Assembly (NCBI RefSeq): GCF_026339735.1
Contig: NZ_JAPEQG010000001.1
Location: 4,092,001 to 4,156,000, forward strand
Source: Streptomyces sp. NBC_01669
GTDB taxonomy: Bacteria > Actinomycetota > Actinomycetes > Streptomycetales > Streptomycetaceae
Direction of reading: 5' to 3'
DNA length: 64,000 bases
Position 1 is the first letter of the stretch; the number at the start of each line of letters is the position of its first letter. Shown one piece after another: positions 49,355 to 60,446 of the stretch. Under the pieces are notes generated by a model that saw only the letters and a program-made list of their open reading frames with translations, had not been told where the DNA came from and made no database searches. The position numbers and the translations under genes were made by a program.

Positions 49355-51354
49355 GGGGTCGGTTCCTCCTGTACGACGGCGAGCAGGGCGCCGACCTCCA
49401 CCTGGAGGCCGGGTGCGGCATGCAGTGCGGTGAGGGTGCCGGAGGCGGGGGCGAGAATGCGGTGTTCCATCTTCATCGCCTCCAGCCAGATCAGCGGCTG
49501 CCCCGCCTCGACCGCGACACCCGCCACGAGTCCGTCCGCGAGCCGGACGACGGTGCCGGGCATGGGGGCGAGCAGGGAGCCGGGGTCGGTGCGGTGGGTG
49601 GGTTCGGTGAAGCGGGGCAGGGCGGTGAAGGTGTACGAGCCGGTGGCGCCGTCCACGTACACCCGGTCGTGGTGGGCGGCGAGGCGGAAGCGGTGGGTGA
49701 CGCCGTCGTCCGTCTCGACGGTGACGTGGTCGGGGGTGACGGTGAGGATCCGGGCGCCGGGGGCTTCGATCGCGCCGCTGCGGGTGGTGCGGTAGGCGAT
49801 CTCGTGTTCGGTGCCGTCGGGTTCGCTGCGGTAGCGCCTGGTCTGGGGCTGCGAGGGGATATTGCGCCAGGCGCCGAAGCGGGAGCCCGTAGCCGGGGTG
49901 TCCGCCGCCGGGGGGCGTGGTGGGTTGACGCCGGTGTGCGGCTTCCACGGGGTGCCGGTGGTGCGGTGGCGAGTGGCGTCGGCGGCGGCTGCGGCGAGGG
50001 CGGCGAGGTTCCGGTCCGTGGCGCCGTCGGGGGTGGCGGTGAGGGCGTCCAGGTGGCGGTCGTAGAAGCCGGTGTCGAGGCGGGCGCCGGTGAAGTCGGG
50101 GTGGCGCAGGGACCGTACGAGCAGGTCGCGGTTGGTGACCGGTCCGTGGATGCGGGTGCGCTCCAGGGCGCGGGCGAGGAGCCGGACGGCCTGGGTGCGT
50201 GTGGGGGCGTGGGCGATGACCTTGGCGAGCATCGGGTCGTAGTGCACGCCGATGGTGTCGCCGCCGGTGTACCCGGTGTCCAGGCGCAGTCCGGGTTCGT
50301 CCGGTACGTCGAGGGTGTGCAGCGGCCCGGTCCTGGGCTGCCAGTCGTGGGCGGGGTCCTCGGCGTAGAGCCGGGCCTCGACGGCGTGCCCGTGCGGGTC
50401 GGGGGGTGTGGGGGCCGGGAGGGGTACGCCTTCGGCGACGGACAGTTGCAGGGCGACGAGGTCGAGGCCGAAGACGGCTTCGGTGACGGGGTGTTCGACC
50501 TGGAGGCGGGTGTTCATCTCCAGGAAGTAGGGGCGCCCGTCGGCGGTGACGAGGAACTCGACGGTGCCCGCGCCGCGGTAGCCGACGGCTCGGGCGGCGG
50601 CGGTCGCCGCGTCGTGCAGCCGGGTGCGCAGCGCCTTGTCGAGGCCGGGTGCGGGTGCTTCCTCGATGACCTTCTGGTGACGCCGCTGGAGCGAGCAGTC
50701 GCGGGTGCCGAGCGCCCATACGGTGCCGTGCTCGTCGGCCATGATCTGGACCTCGACGTGCCGTCCGCGCTCGACGTACGGCTCGGCGAAGACCTCCCCG
50801 TCCCCGAAGGCGTTCGCCGCCTCGGCCGTGGCGGCCGCCACCTCGCCGGGCAGCGCGCCCAGTTCCCGTACGACCCGCATCCCGCGCCCGCCGCCACCGG
50901 CCGCGGCCTTCAGCAGCAGTGGCAGATCGTCCACGGTCGCCTTCGCCGGGTCGACGGGGGAGAGCAGCGGCACTTCGGCGGCGGCCATCAGCTCCTTGGC
51001 GCGGGTCTTGGACGCCATCATCTCGATGGCCTTGACCGGCGGACCGACCCAGCGGAGGCCGGCGTCCTGCACGGCCCGGGCGAACCCGGCGTTCTCGGAG
51101 AGGAACCCGTAGCCGGGGTGCACGGCGTCGGCGCCCGCGGCGAGCGCGGCACGTACGACGAGATCGCCACGCAGATAGGTGTCGGCGGGCGCGGCCCCCG
51201 GCAGCCGCACGGCGGTGTCGGCCTCCCTGACGTGCAGTGCGTCGGCGTCCGCGTCCGAGTACACGGCGACGGTGGCGATGCCCAGGGCGCGGCAGGTCCG
51301 GAAGATCCGGCAGGCGATCTCGCCCCGATTGGCGACGAGCAGGGTGCTGATCAT
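49351..51354 (-). CDS. acyl-CoA carboxylase alpha subunit (biotin carboxylase plus BCCP; AtuF/MccA type)
   Basis: 667 residues from ATG 51354. Biotin carboxylase: LLVANRGEIACRIFRT, AAAGGGGRGMR, FLEMNTRLQVEHPVTE. A linker (about 455-580) leads to the biotinyl domain with EAMKMEH (Lys628). It carboxylates its biotin with ATP and bicarbonate for the beta subunit. Overlaps the acyl-CoA dehydrogenase. Full length for methylcrotonyl/geranyl-CoA type subunits. Confidence 0.92.
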   Translation of the reverse strand: MISTLLVANRGEIACRIFRTCRALGIATVAVYSDADADALHVREADTAVRLPGAAPADTYLRGDLVVRAALAAGADAVHPGYGFLSENAGFARAVQDAGLRWVGPPVKAIEMMASKTRAKELMAAAEVPLLSPVDPAKATVDDLPLLLKAAAGGGGRGMRVVRELGALPGEVAAATAEAANAFGDGEVFAEPYVERGRHVEVQIMADEHGTVWALGTRDCSLQRRHQKVIEEAPAPGLDKALRTRLHDAATAAARAVGYRGAGTVEFLVTADGRPYFLEMNTRLQVEHPVTEAVFGLDLVALQLSVAEGVPLPAPTPPDPHGHAVEARLYAEDPAHDWQPRTGPLHTLDVPDEPGLRLDTGYTGGDTIGVHYDPMLAKVIAHAPTRTQAVRLLARALERTRIHGPVTNRDLLVRSLRHPDFTGARLDTGFYDRHLDALTATPDGATDRNLAALAAAAADATRHRTTGTPWKPHTGVNPPRPPAADTPATGSRFGAWRNIPSQPQTRRYRSEPDGTEHEIAYRTTRSGAIEAPGARILTVTPDHVTVETDDGVTHRFRLAAHHDRVYVDGATGSYTFTALPRFTEPTHRTDPGSLLAPMPGTVVRLADGLVAGVAVEAGQPLIWLEAMKMEHRILAPASGTLTALHAAPGLQVEVGALLAVVQEEPTP

Positions 51355-51362
51355 GTTCGTCC

Positions 51363-52957
51363 TCACATCCGGAAGATGCCGAAGCCGCCGCGGGCGCCTT
51401 CGACCGGGGCGGTGTGGATCGCGGACAGGCAGATCCCGAGGACGGTCCTGGTGTCGCGCGGGTCGATGACCCCGTCGTCGTACAGCCGCCCGGAGAGGAA
51501 CATCGGCAGCGACTCGGTCTCGATCTGCTGCTCGACCATGGCGCGGAGTGCGGCGTCGGCCTCGTCGTCATACGGCCGCCCCTTGGCGGCGGCGGAGGCG
51601 CGGGCGACGATGGACAGCACGCCCGCGAGTTGCTGCGGTCCCATGACGGCGGATTTGCTGCCCGGCCAGGCGAAGAGGAAGCGGGGGTCGTAGGCGCGCC
51701 CGCACATGCCGTAGTGCCCGGCCCCGTACGAGGCGCCCATCAGGACGGTCAGGTGCGGGACCCTGGAGTTCGACACCGCGTTGATCATCATCGCGCCGTG
51801 CTTGATGATGCCGCCCTGTTCGTACTCCTTGCCGACCATGTAGCCGGTGGTGTTGTGCAGGAAGAGGAGGGGGATGTCGCGCTGGTTGGCGAGCTGGATG
51901 AACTGGGCGGCCTTCTGCGACTCCTCGCTGAACAGCACGCCCTGGGCGTTGGCGAGGATGCCGACGGGGTAACCGTGCAGCCGGGCCCAGCCGGTGACGA
52001 GGCTCGTCCCGTACAGCGGTTTGAACGCGTCGAAGTCCGAGCCGTCGACGAGCCGGGCGATGACCTCGCGCGGATCGAACGGGACCTTGAGATCGCCGGG
52101 CACGATGCCGAGGAGCTCCTCCTCGTCGTACTTCGGCGGTTCGGCGGGGCCCGGATCGGCGTGTGCCTTGCGCCAGTTGAGCCGGGCGACGATCCGCCGC
52201 GCCTGGCGGAGCGCGTCGTGCTCGTCGACGGCGAAATGGTCGGCGAGCCCGGAGGTGCGGGCGTGCATGTCGGCGCCGCCGAGGGACTCGTCGTCGCTCT
52301 CCTCGCCGGTCGCCATCTTCACGAGCGGCGGTCCGCCGAGGAAGACCTTGGACTGCTCCTTGATCATGACGGTGTGGTCGGACATGCCGGGGATGTAGGC
52401 CCCGCCGGCGGTCGAGTTCCCGAAGACGACCGCCACGGTCGGGATTCCGGCGGCGGAGAGCCGGGTGAGGTCGCGGAACAGCGCGCCGCCGGGAATGAAG
52501 ATCTCCTTCTGGGACGGCAGGTCCGCCCCGCCCGACTCGACGAGACTGATGCACGGGAGACGGTTGGCGAAGGCGATCTCGTTGGCGCGGAGAGCCTTCT
52601 TCAGCGTCCAGGGGTTGGAGGCGCCACCGCGTACGGTCGGGTCGTTGGCGGTGATCAGGCACTCCACGCCCTCGACGACGCCGATGCCGGTGACGAGCGA
52701 GGCGCCCACCGCGTACTCGCTGCCCCAGGCGGCGAGCGGCGACAGTTCCAGGAACGGCGTGTCGGGGTCGACGAGCAGCTCGATCCGTTCCCGGGCGAGG
52801 AGCTTGCCGCGCCCCCGGTGCCGCTCGACGTACTTCTCGCCCCCGCCCGCGAGGGCCTTGGAGTGCTCGGTGTCGAGCTCGGCGAGCTTGGCGAGCATGG
52901 CAGCCCGGTGGGCGGCGTATTCGGGGCTCGCGGTGTCGAGCCCACTGGCCAGGACGG

Positions 52958-52961
<4 letters not shown>
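51363..52961 (-). CDS. acyl-CoA carboxylase beta subunit (carboxyltransferase; AtuC/MccB type)
   Basis: 532 residues from ATG 52961. Carboxyltransferase halves are seen in VECLITANDPTVRGGASNP, VESGGADLPSQKEIF, NSTAGGAYIPGMSDHTVM and GASYGAGHYGMCGRAYDPRFLF. These match methylcrotonyl- or geranyl-CoA carboxylase beta chains better than propionyl-CoA ones. Overlaps the AtuA gene by 4 bases; 8 bp to the alpha gene. Confidence 0.92.
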
Positions 52962-54669
<1,708 letters not shown>

Positions 54670-54673
<4 letters not shown>

Positions 54674-55464
54674 CGTGCACCGCCCTTGGGTGCGCGGCCG
54701 GGACCGGGCGGCCCGGCGAAGGCCTGTGCGATGTCGAGCCACTGGTCGGCGTCGGCCCCGACGGCGCGCACGGACAGGTCGAGACGGTGGGCGCGCTGCG
54801 TGACGAGCAGACAGAAGTCGTACAGCGGTCCGGTGACGCGCTGCGCGGCACCCTCGGGCCCGTAGGCGATCAACTCTCCTCCGGGCGCCACCAGTTCGAC
54901 CCGGAACTCTTCGCCGGGCGGCTTGATCCCTCGCACGAGGAACGCGTAGTCACGGGCCCGCACCCCGATCCGGGCGACGTGCCGCAGCCGGGCGGTCGGG
55001 CCGCGTACGACGCCGAGGGCGTCGGCGATGTCCTGCCCGTGCGCCCAGGTCTCCATGAGTCGCGCGGTCGCCATGGACGCGACGCTCATGGGCGGCCCGT
55101 ACCACGGGATGCGGGTGCCGGGCGGGGCGTCGCGCAGGGCGCGCCCGAGCCGCTCACGCCCGTCGCGCCAGCGCGCGAGCAGCGCGGCCGGCTCTGCGGC
55201 GACAAGCTCCTCGGCAGCCTGATCGACAAAGCTGTCGGGGGCTGCCTGGGCCTTGGCCACCTCCACCGCGAAGGCGTCCGGATCGGTGACGGCGAGCAGG
55301 GCCACCTCGTCGGTCCAGGTCAGATGGGCGATCTGATGGGCGACGGTCCAGCGTTCGGCGGGGGTCGGCCGGGCCCACTGATCGCCGCTCAACTCCGCGA
55401 CGAGCACGTCGAGTTCATCGCTCTCGTTGCGCAGATCGTCGAGCACGGCTGCGGCATCGGACAC
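54670..55464 (-). CDS. TIGR03084-family DinB-like metal-binding protein
   Basis: 264 residues from GTG 55464, chosen because GGAGGGGAG lies six bases before; ATG 55485 would place that signal inside the gene. The DinB-like fold has His in WTVAHQIAHLTW, and a later ETWAHGQDIADAL; the C-terminal segment is also MDMPI-like. The family is thought to depend on mycothiol or another low-mass thiol. It is the first gene of the Atu-like operon. Function unknown. Confidence 0.82.
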
Positions 55465-55525
55465 GGTGCGCTCCCCTCCGGGCATGGCGGTGTGCCGAGG
55501 AGCATGTCAGCGGACCAAGAAACAA

Positions 55526-55539
55526 GCAAGCATGCTTGC
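55526..55539. promoter_or_regulatory. perfect 14-bp palindrome, probable TetR operator of the Atu-like operon
   Basis: GCAAGCATGCTTGC, 61 bp upstream of the first gene, in an A+T-rich spot. The design and position suit the TetR protein coded at the operon end (45174). Confidence 0.65.
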
Positions 55540-55644
55540 ATTATTTGATTCTCTTCCGCACTTCACTCAGTGGGGTGGCCGGGGGCCTGGTACTCCGGCT
55601 CACCCTTCCGTGCCGCCCGGTGCCCCCTCCCGCCTGGCAGCGAG

Positions 55645-55684
55645 GAGGGCCGCTCGCACGTCGATCGACGTGCGAGCGGCCCTC
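55645..55684 (-). terminator. 40-bp perfect palindrome after the LamG gene
   Basis: Arms of 20 bases meet at 55664/55665 without a loop; the left arm reads GAGGGCCGCTCGCACGTCGA. It lies 38 bp beyond the LamG stop and separates it from the Atu-like operon. Confidence 0.78.
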
Positions 55685-55721
55685 GGAGGGATTGCCGTCT
55701 GCAGGCACAAGAAGGGGTCGG

Positions 55722-57860
55722 TCAACACAAGCAGGGATCGGTGCCCCGACCCAGCCCGAGGATGTCCTTGTCCCTCAGGGCGCCGGCGTACGCCTGGATC
55801 TCGTCGACGTCGCCGTGCAGGTACTCGCCCCAACCGTCGGCGGTGTGGGCGCGCCCCACCTGCAACGGGCCGGTGCTGTGCCAGCCCTTGGGGAAGTCCG
55901 CGGTCGCCTGCGCGTTGGTGTACCCGTCGAGGTAGAGCCTGATCTTGTCGGTCGCGTCGTCGTAGACCACGGCCAGCCGGTGGCCCTGGCCCTCGCCGCC
56001 GTCCGCCGCCTGGATCCGGGACACCACCCTCTCGGCCGCGCCCGCCTCGTCCTTCTCCCGCACGACCAGCTGCCAGGCGTGCGTCGACGGCTCGTAGCGC
56101 ACCTTGAAGGCGTCGGTGTGCTCACCGGCCTGGGACAACACGGTCATCGGGTGAGCCGGTTGGGAGTCCGCCAGCCGTACGACCACCCCGAGGGTGAAGC
56201 TGTCCCCGGTGTCCACGACCGGCCCGTCGGTGGCGGCGTGTCCGCCCTCGCCGTCCAGCCTCAGATGCCCGTCACCGACCAGCGCGGGCGGCACGTAGGG
56301 GCAGTCGGGATCGATCTCAGGGATGCAGGAGTTGTCGGAGGCCTGGTAGATCGTCGCTCCCGGGGCGAGCCGCAGGGGCGCGCCATCCTTCTGCTCGGGG
56401 CTGACGCCGTCCGTGGCAGCCTCCAGTGACCAGTGCCCGAGCAGCTTGGGCGTCCGGCGCGCGAGCTCGGCCGCCTCGTCCGGCACCACGACCCGGTCGT
56501 GGACCCGGACGTCACCTATGTCGCCGTGCCAGCGATGGCGGTAGCCGGATCCGGCCCGTACGCGGCCGATCTGGAACGCTCCGGTCGCCTCGGCGGGTGC
56601 GGCCTCGGCCTTGGTATCGACCTCGTAGCCGTTGACGTACAGCTGGGCCCGGCCGGTCTCGGCGTCGTAGAGCCCCAGCAGATGGGCCCACTCACCGGTT
56701 TCCGGAGCGCCGCCCGACACCTGCGCGTCACCGATGGCGAACGACCAGGCGGCACCGGAGCCCCCGCTGCGCAGTCCGAGGGCGAAGCCGGCCCCCCTGC
56801 CCGTGTCCTGACTGGCGACCGTCATGGTGCGGTCGGTCTGGGCGGGGCGTACCCAGGCGCTGACGGCGAAGGTCCTGCGAGTGTCGACGGCCGGGGCGCT
56901 CGGGGTGAGGAAGCCGTGGCTGCTGCCGTCGAGGCCGGCCGTGGAGGTGACGCCGGTGCCCTCGGGCCCCGGACCGCCGAAGGTCACACCGGTACCGGCG
57001 CGGGCGGCGCTGCCCGTCTCGGCAGCGGCGGTCGTGGATCCCGCCGCGTCGTCCAGTTTCCAGTGGGCCACGGGAGCACGGCCGGACTTCACGAAGAAGT
57101 GGTACGTGGTGGTCCCGCTGCTGCGCCCCGACCGGTCGATCGCACGGACGCTCAGGTAGTCCGGGGCGGACTTCAGCGGCAGGAAGCGGATGGTGGCGGG
57201 TCCGCCCATCTCGTCGGGACGCACGGTCGCGTACGGGCCGCCGATGAAGTTGTAGCGGTACTCGACGACGTCCGACGACGGGGATGCCATGGTGAAGCCG
57301 CCGTAGACGCCGACGCCGTCCTGGAACTGCTCCTCCGGGTAGTCCGGCGAGGTGACGACTGCCTTCTCGGGGCTCGCGTCGTCGTACACGAACTGGCAGA
57401 CCGAGCCCTCGGCGTCGGAGCTCCACGCGGAACTCGCGGTGCCGTCGTTCGCGCGGACGTGCCACGAGACGACGGTGTTCGCCGGGATGTCCTCCGGCAT
57501 ACGCCATAGCTGTCGGGTCCCCGACAGCGTCTGGGGCGTGGTGTGCGTGCGGCGCTGCTCGACCCCGGCCGAGTCCGTCCACCAGGCCTCGAACTCGCCC
57601 TTGACCAGGTTGGCCTCGGCAGGCTGGTTGTCCTCCTCCGGGTCGTACAGCACAGCGGTGAGCGTGGGCGGTTCCGCGACGTAGACCTTCTCGTCACCGG
57701 CCGCGCACGCCTTGCTCCCCGTCTGCAGATCCTGGACGAGCGGCTGCTTCGGCGGCAGATTGTCCGCCGCGTACGCCGGGCCGGACGCGGTCGCCACGAC
57801 CGCCGCCACACAGCACCCCACCACCAGCCCTCTGCCACCCAGCCGTCTCTTTTCGGACAA
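55722..57860 (-). CDS. secreted LamG-domain protein
   Basis: 712 residues from TTG 57860 behind GGGAGGGAC. A signal peptide ends near PAYAADN. Two LamG/concanavalin-like domains are seen (AHWKLDDAAGSTTAAAE with WVRPAQ and QLYVNGYEVDT; HWSLEAATDG with LYLDGYT and EIQAYAGAL). The N-terminal 270 residues hold fibronectin-like sheets. The C terminus ends in CLC. It probably binds a polysaccharide or host surface; no catalytic motif. An alternative GTG at 57908 has no SD and would overlap the promoter. Confidence 0.82.
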   Translation of the reverse strand: MSEKRRLGGRGLVVGCCVAAVVATASGPAYAADNLPPKQPLVQDLQTGSKACAAGDEKVYVAEPPTLTAVLYDPEEDNQPAEANLVKGEFEAWWTDSAGVEQRRTHTTPQTLSGTRQLWRMPEDIPANTVVSWHVRANDGTASSAWSSDAEGSVCQFVYDDASPEKAVVTSPDYPEEQFQDGVGVYGGFTMASPSSDVVEYRYNFIGGPYATVRPDEMGGPATIRFLPLKSAPDYLSVRAIDRSGRSSGTTTYHFFVKSGRAPVAHWKLDDAAGSTTAAAETGSAARAGTGVTFGGPGPEGTGVTSTAGLDGSSHGFLTPSAPAVDTRRTFAVSAWVRPAQTDRTMTVASQDTGRGAGFALGLRSGGSGAAWSFAIGDAQVSGGAPETGEWAHLLGLYDAETGRAQLYVNGYEVDTKAEAAPAEATGAFQIGRVRAGSGYRHRWHGDIGDVRVHDRVVVPDEAAELARRTPKLLGHWSLEAATDGVSPEQKDGAPLRLAPGATIYQASDNSCIPEIDPDCPYVPPALVGDGHLRLDGEGGHAATDGPVVDTGDSFTLGVVVRLADSQPAHPMTVLSQAGEHTDAFKVRYEPSTHAWQLVVREKDEAGAAERVVSRIQAADGGEGQGHRLAVVYDDATDKIRLYLDGYTNAQATADFPKGWHSTGPLQVGRAHTADGWGEYLHGDVDEIQAYAGALRDKDILGLGRGTDPCLC

Positions 57861-57908
57861 GTGTCCCTCCCCTATACAGATTTGAGGCCCGTGGATCACA
57901 CGAGCCAC

Positions 57909-58047
57909 CGGAGGCTAACAGCGAGCGCTGACACCGCCGCAGCGGTTTTCCCGCCGGGATGCCGGGGTCTCGGTCCGGTACCGGCAGCAACCGAGGTGCA
58001 GTTGACAGACATCCCCGGCCGGGCCGGGTCCCGGCTGTTAGCCTCCG
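57909..58047. repeat. 14-bp inverted repeat pairing two divergent -10 boxes
   Basis: CGGAGGCTAACAGC (57909-57922) and GCTGTTAGCCTCCG (58034-58047) are exact reverse complements, 111 bp apart. Each holds TAGCCT in the direction of its own gene. On the right it is 6 bases before the NUDIX ATG, the layout of a leaderless promoter. Confidence 0.55.
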
Positions 58048-58050
58048 CCG

Positions 58051-58749
58051 ATGACTGACGAACCCCGCACCGTCGGTGTGCGTTTCGACGACAACGGACT
58101 GGTCCTGGAACGGCATCGGGACGGGACTGGCATCTACTACACCTTCCCGGGCGACCGGACCGCCAAGGGCCCCTTGGTCACTCTGCCGCTGGCCGAGGCG
58201 CTGCACGCCCGGATCCGTCCGGTCGGCGCGGCGGAGAAGGTCCTGCGCGCCTGGTCCGAGGGAACGCTCCCGCCGGACACAACCGTCCTGGACGACCCGA
58301 CGTCCGTCGCGCCGAGCCGGGTCCGCGGCGGCGCGATCGTCATCCGTGACCGGCGGATGCTGCTGATCCGCACGCCGGAGCGCCACTACGAGATCCCGGG
58401 CGGCGGGGTCGAGACCGGTGAGACACCGGAGGTGGCGGCGGTACGCGAACTGCGGGAGGAGACCGGCCTGCGCGGGGCGGTCGTGCGCGAGGTGGCCCGG
58501 ATCTGGCGGAACGGCAACCGCGGCCACTACTTCACGATGGAGGCCGAGGGCGAGGTGGGCGCACCCGAGACGCTGGACAACTACGGCGGCGTCCCGGTCT
58601 GGGTTCCCGTCTCCGAGCTGCCCACCACGCCGCTGTGGCCCCGTCGCCTGTCCTGGCGGATCGCCCACTGGCACACCGTCGGCTGGCCGACGCCTCCGGC
58701 TGAGCTCGCCGACTCGGTGGGGGACCTGGATGCGGCCTGCGCATGCTGA
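58051..58749 (+). CDS. NUDIX hydrolase
   Basis: 232 residues. The NUDIX box occupies residues 117-140 (GGGVETGETPEV then REETGL), with REEXE acidic residues intact. The N-terminal 90 residues are a separate sheet-like part. It hydrolyses a nucleoside diphosphate linked to X; the identity of X is unknown. The start codon lies 6 bases after TAGCCT, so the mRNA is probably leaderless. Confidence 0.88.
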   Translation: MTDEPRTVGVRFDDNGLVLERHRDGTGIYYTFPGDRTAKGPLVTLPLAEALHARIRPVGAAEKVLRAWSEGTLPPDTTVLDDPTSVAPSRVRGGAIVIRDRRMLLIRTPERHYEIPGGGVETGETPEVAAVRELREETGLRGAVVREVARIWRNGNRGHYFTMEAEGEVGAPETLDNYGGVPVWVPVSELPTTPLWPRRLSWRIAHWHTVGWPTPPAELADSVGDLDAACAC

Positions 58750-58815
58750 GGGTGCGGACCGCGTCCTGGCGCTTCCCCGGACCGGGGTGCCACGGCTGTG
58801 TGTGAGGATCAAGGG

Positions 58816-59325
58816 ATGGGCGAGATCGAGCTTCGTCACCGCCGCGGCAGCGACATGGAGGCGTGCACGGACGCCCTGGCCACCGTGCACGAGACGGACC
58901 GCTACCCGGCACAGTGGCCGGCCGACCCGCGGAGCTGGCTGACCCCGCGCGGCCTGATCGATGCCTGGGTGGCCGTGGACGGTCCGACCGTGCTGGGGCA
59001 TGTGGCGCTCACGCGTACCGGGGAGGCTCTGGCCAGGGACATCGGCCTGCCCGCGGAGCAACTGGTCTCCGTCGCCCGACTGGGCCCCGGTGCCGTCGCA
59101 CCCGTCGTCGGCGATCACACCTGGAACTTCACCGCGTCCGTCCCGGGGAACGTGCCGGCCGCGGTGGCGGAGTTCCTGCCCGGCCGGGCCCGCTGGATGC
59201 ACAGTGCGGCGTACGACAGGCACCTCACGGGGTCGGTCTACGCCGGGCGGTTCTTCCTGGACGCGGTGACCGACCGGCTGTATTTCGACACCGTCAACCC
59301 GACGCCGCAGCCGGACAACTCCTGA
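58816..59325 (+). CDS. GNAT-like acetyltransferase family protein, atypical C terminus
   Basis: 169 residues from ATG 58816. The N-terminal part (ELRHRRGSDMEACTDALATVHETDRYP, AWVAVDGPTVLGHVAL) matches GNAT folds of the type that begin with R-x2-D. The acetyl-CoA loop (R/Q-x-x-G-x-G/A) that should follow is not seen; instead a segment ending VTDRLYFDTVNPTPQ occurs. It may be a domain-shuffled or divergent protein. Confidence 0.6.
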   Translation: MGEIELRHRRGSDMEACTDALATVHETDRYPAQWPADPRSWLTPRGLIDAWVAVDGPTVLGHVALTRTGEALARDIGLPAEQLVSVARLGPGAVAPVVGDHTWNFTASVPGNVPAAVAEFLPGRARWMHSAAYDRHLTGSVYAGRFFLDAVTDRLYFDTVNPTPQPDNS

Positions 59326-59331
59326 GCTCCT

Positions 59332-60300
59332 CTAAGGGGTGTCCGGCCTCGCGCGGCGGGCGCCGCCGACCTGGCTGCGGACCGCGCCCATGCTCGCCCC
59401 GATGACCAGGGCGATGGCGAGCGCGTCGGTGGCCGTCAGCGCCTGGTCGAGGATCAGGAATCCGGCCGTCGCCGCGATGGCCGGTTCCAGACTCATCAGT
59501 ACCGCGAACGTCGGCGCGGGCAGCCGGCGCAGCGCCATCAGTTCCAGCGTGTACGGCAGCACCGAGCTCATCAGGGCCACCGCCGCGCCCATCGCGAGCG
59601 TCGACGGGACCGCGAGCTTCGCGCCCGACTCCAGGATGCCCATCGGGAGCGACAGGACCGCGGCGACCGTCATCGCCAGGGCCAGGCCGTCGGCCTGCGG
59701 GAAGCGGCGGCCGGTGCGGGCGCTGAAGACGATGTACGCCGCCCACATCACCCCGGCACCGAGCGCGAACGCCGCGCCGACCGGGTCCAGGCGGTCGAAG
59801 CCGCCACCACCCAGCAGGAACACCCCGCCCAGCGCGAGCCCCGCCCAGACAAGATTGACCAGCCGGCGGGAGGCGGCGACCGAGAGCGCGAGGGGGCCGA
59901 GCACCTCCAGGGTGACGGCCGCACCCAGCGGGATGCGGTCGAGCGCTTGGTAGAAGAGCATGTTCATCGCGCCCATCGCGACGCCGAACGCGACCACCGT
60001 CCCCCAGTCGGCCCGTGAGTGGCCGCGCCACTTCGGGCGGCAGACGATCAGCAGGACGACCGCGGCGACGGCCAGCCGGAGCGTGACCACGCCGAGCGCG
60101 CCCGCCCGCGGCATCAGGAGCGCCGCGACCGCCGAGCCGAACTGGACGGAGAGTCCGCCCGCGACCACCAGCGCCACCGGAGCGAGCGCCGCCCTGCGGC
60201 CGCCCGGTCGTGCGGGACCCGTCCCGTCGAAGGCGGACACCGCCTCCGGTACGGCGACGGCTGCTGCGGCCGGCTCCACGGCACTGCGCTGGTCATTCAC
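59332..60300 (-). CDS. EamA-family transporter (RhtA-like)
   Basis: 322 residues from GTG 60300. About ten hydrophobic helices in two EamA repeats (RLAVAAVVLLIVCRPKWRG, NMLFYQALDRIPLGAAVTLE, VLPYTLELMALRRLPAPTFAVLMSLEPAIAA). The last segment is typical of RhtA threonine/homoserine exporters. It is divergent from the LysR gene, its probable regulator. Confidence 0.87.
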   Translation of the reverse strand: MNDQRSAVEPAAAAVAVPEAVSAFDGTGPARPGGRRAALAPVALVVAGGLSVQFGSAVAALLMPRAGALGVVTLRLAVAAVVLLIVCRPKWRGHSRADWGTVVAFGVAMGAMNMLFYQALDRIPLGAAVTLEVLGPLALSVAASRRLVNLVWAGLALGGVFLLGGGGFDRLDPVGAAFALGAGVMWAAYIVFSARTGRRFPQADGLALAMTVAAVLSLPMGILESGAKLAVPSTLAMGAAVALMSSVLPYTLELMALRRLPAPTFAVLMSLEPAIAATAGFLILDQALTATDALAIALVIGASMGAVRSQVGGARRARPDTP

Positions 60301-60446
60301 GGGTGGCCTTCATCCTCGAAGAGTTCAATGTGTTGCACTTGGTAATTTAAGATACTGCACTCCTGCGGCGCGGCTCGTTCCTTCACCGTAGAGACGTCCG
60401 CGCGGCGCGTGAAATGCCGATTGCGCTCTCGTTATGCTCCACACGC

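Noticed and set aside
55465..55485. ATG start of the TIGR03084 protein
   Set aside because: The Shine-Dalgarno sequence for GTG 55464 lies inside this extension, so the shorter form is preferred.
60330..60362. TGCACT direct repeats as a phage attachment site
   Set aside because: Only 6 bp long and no integrase gene nearby; more likely a LysR-binding region.
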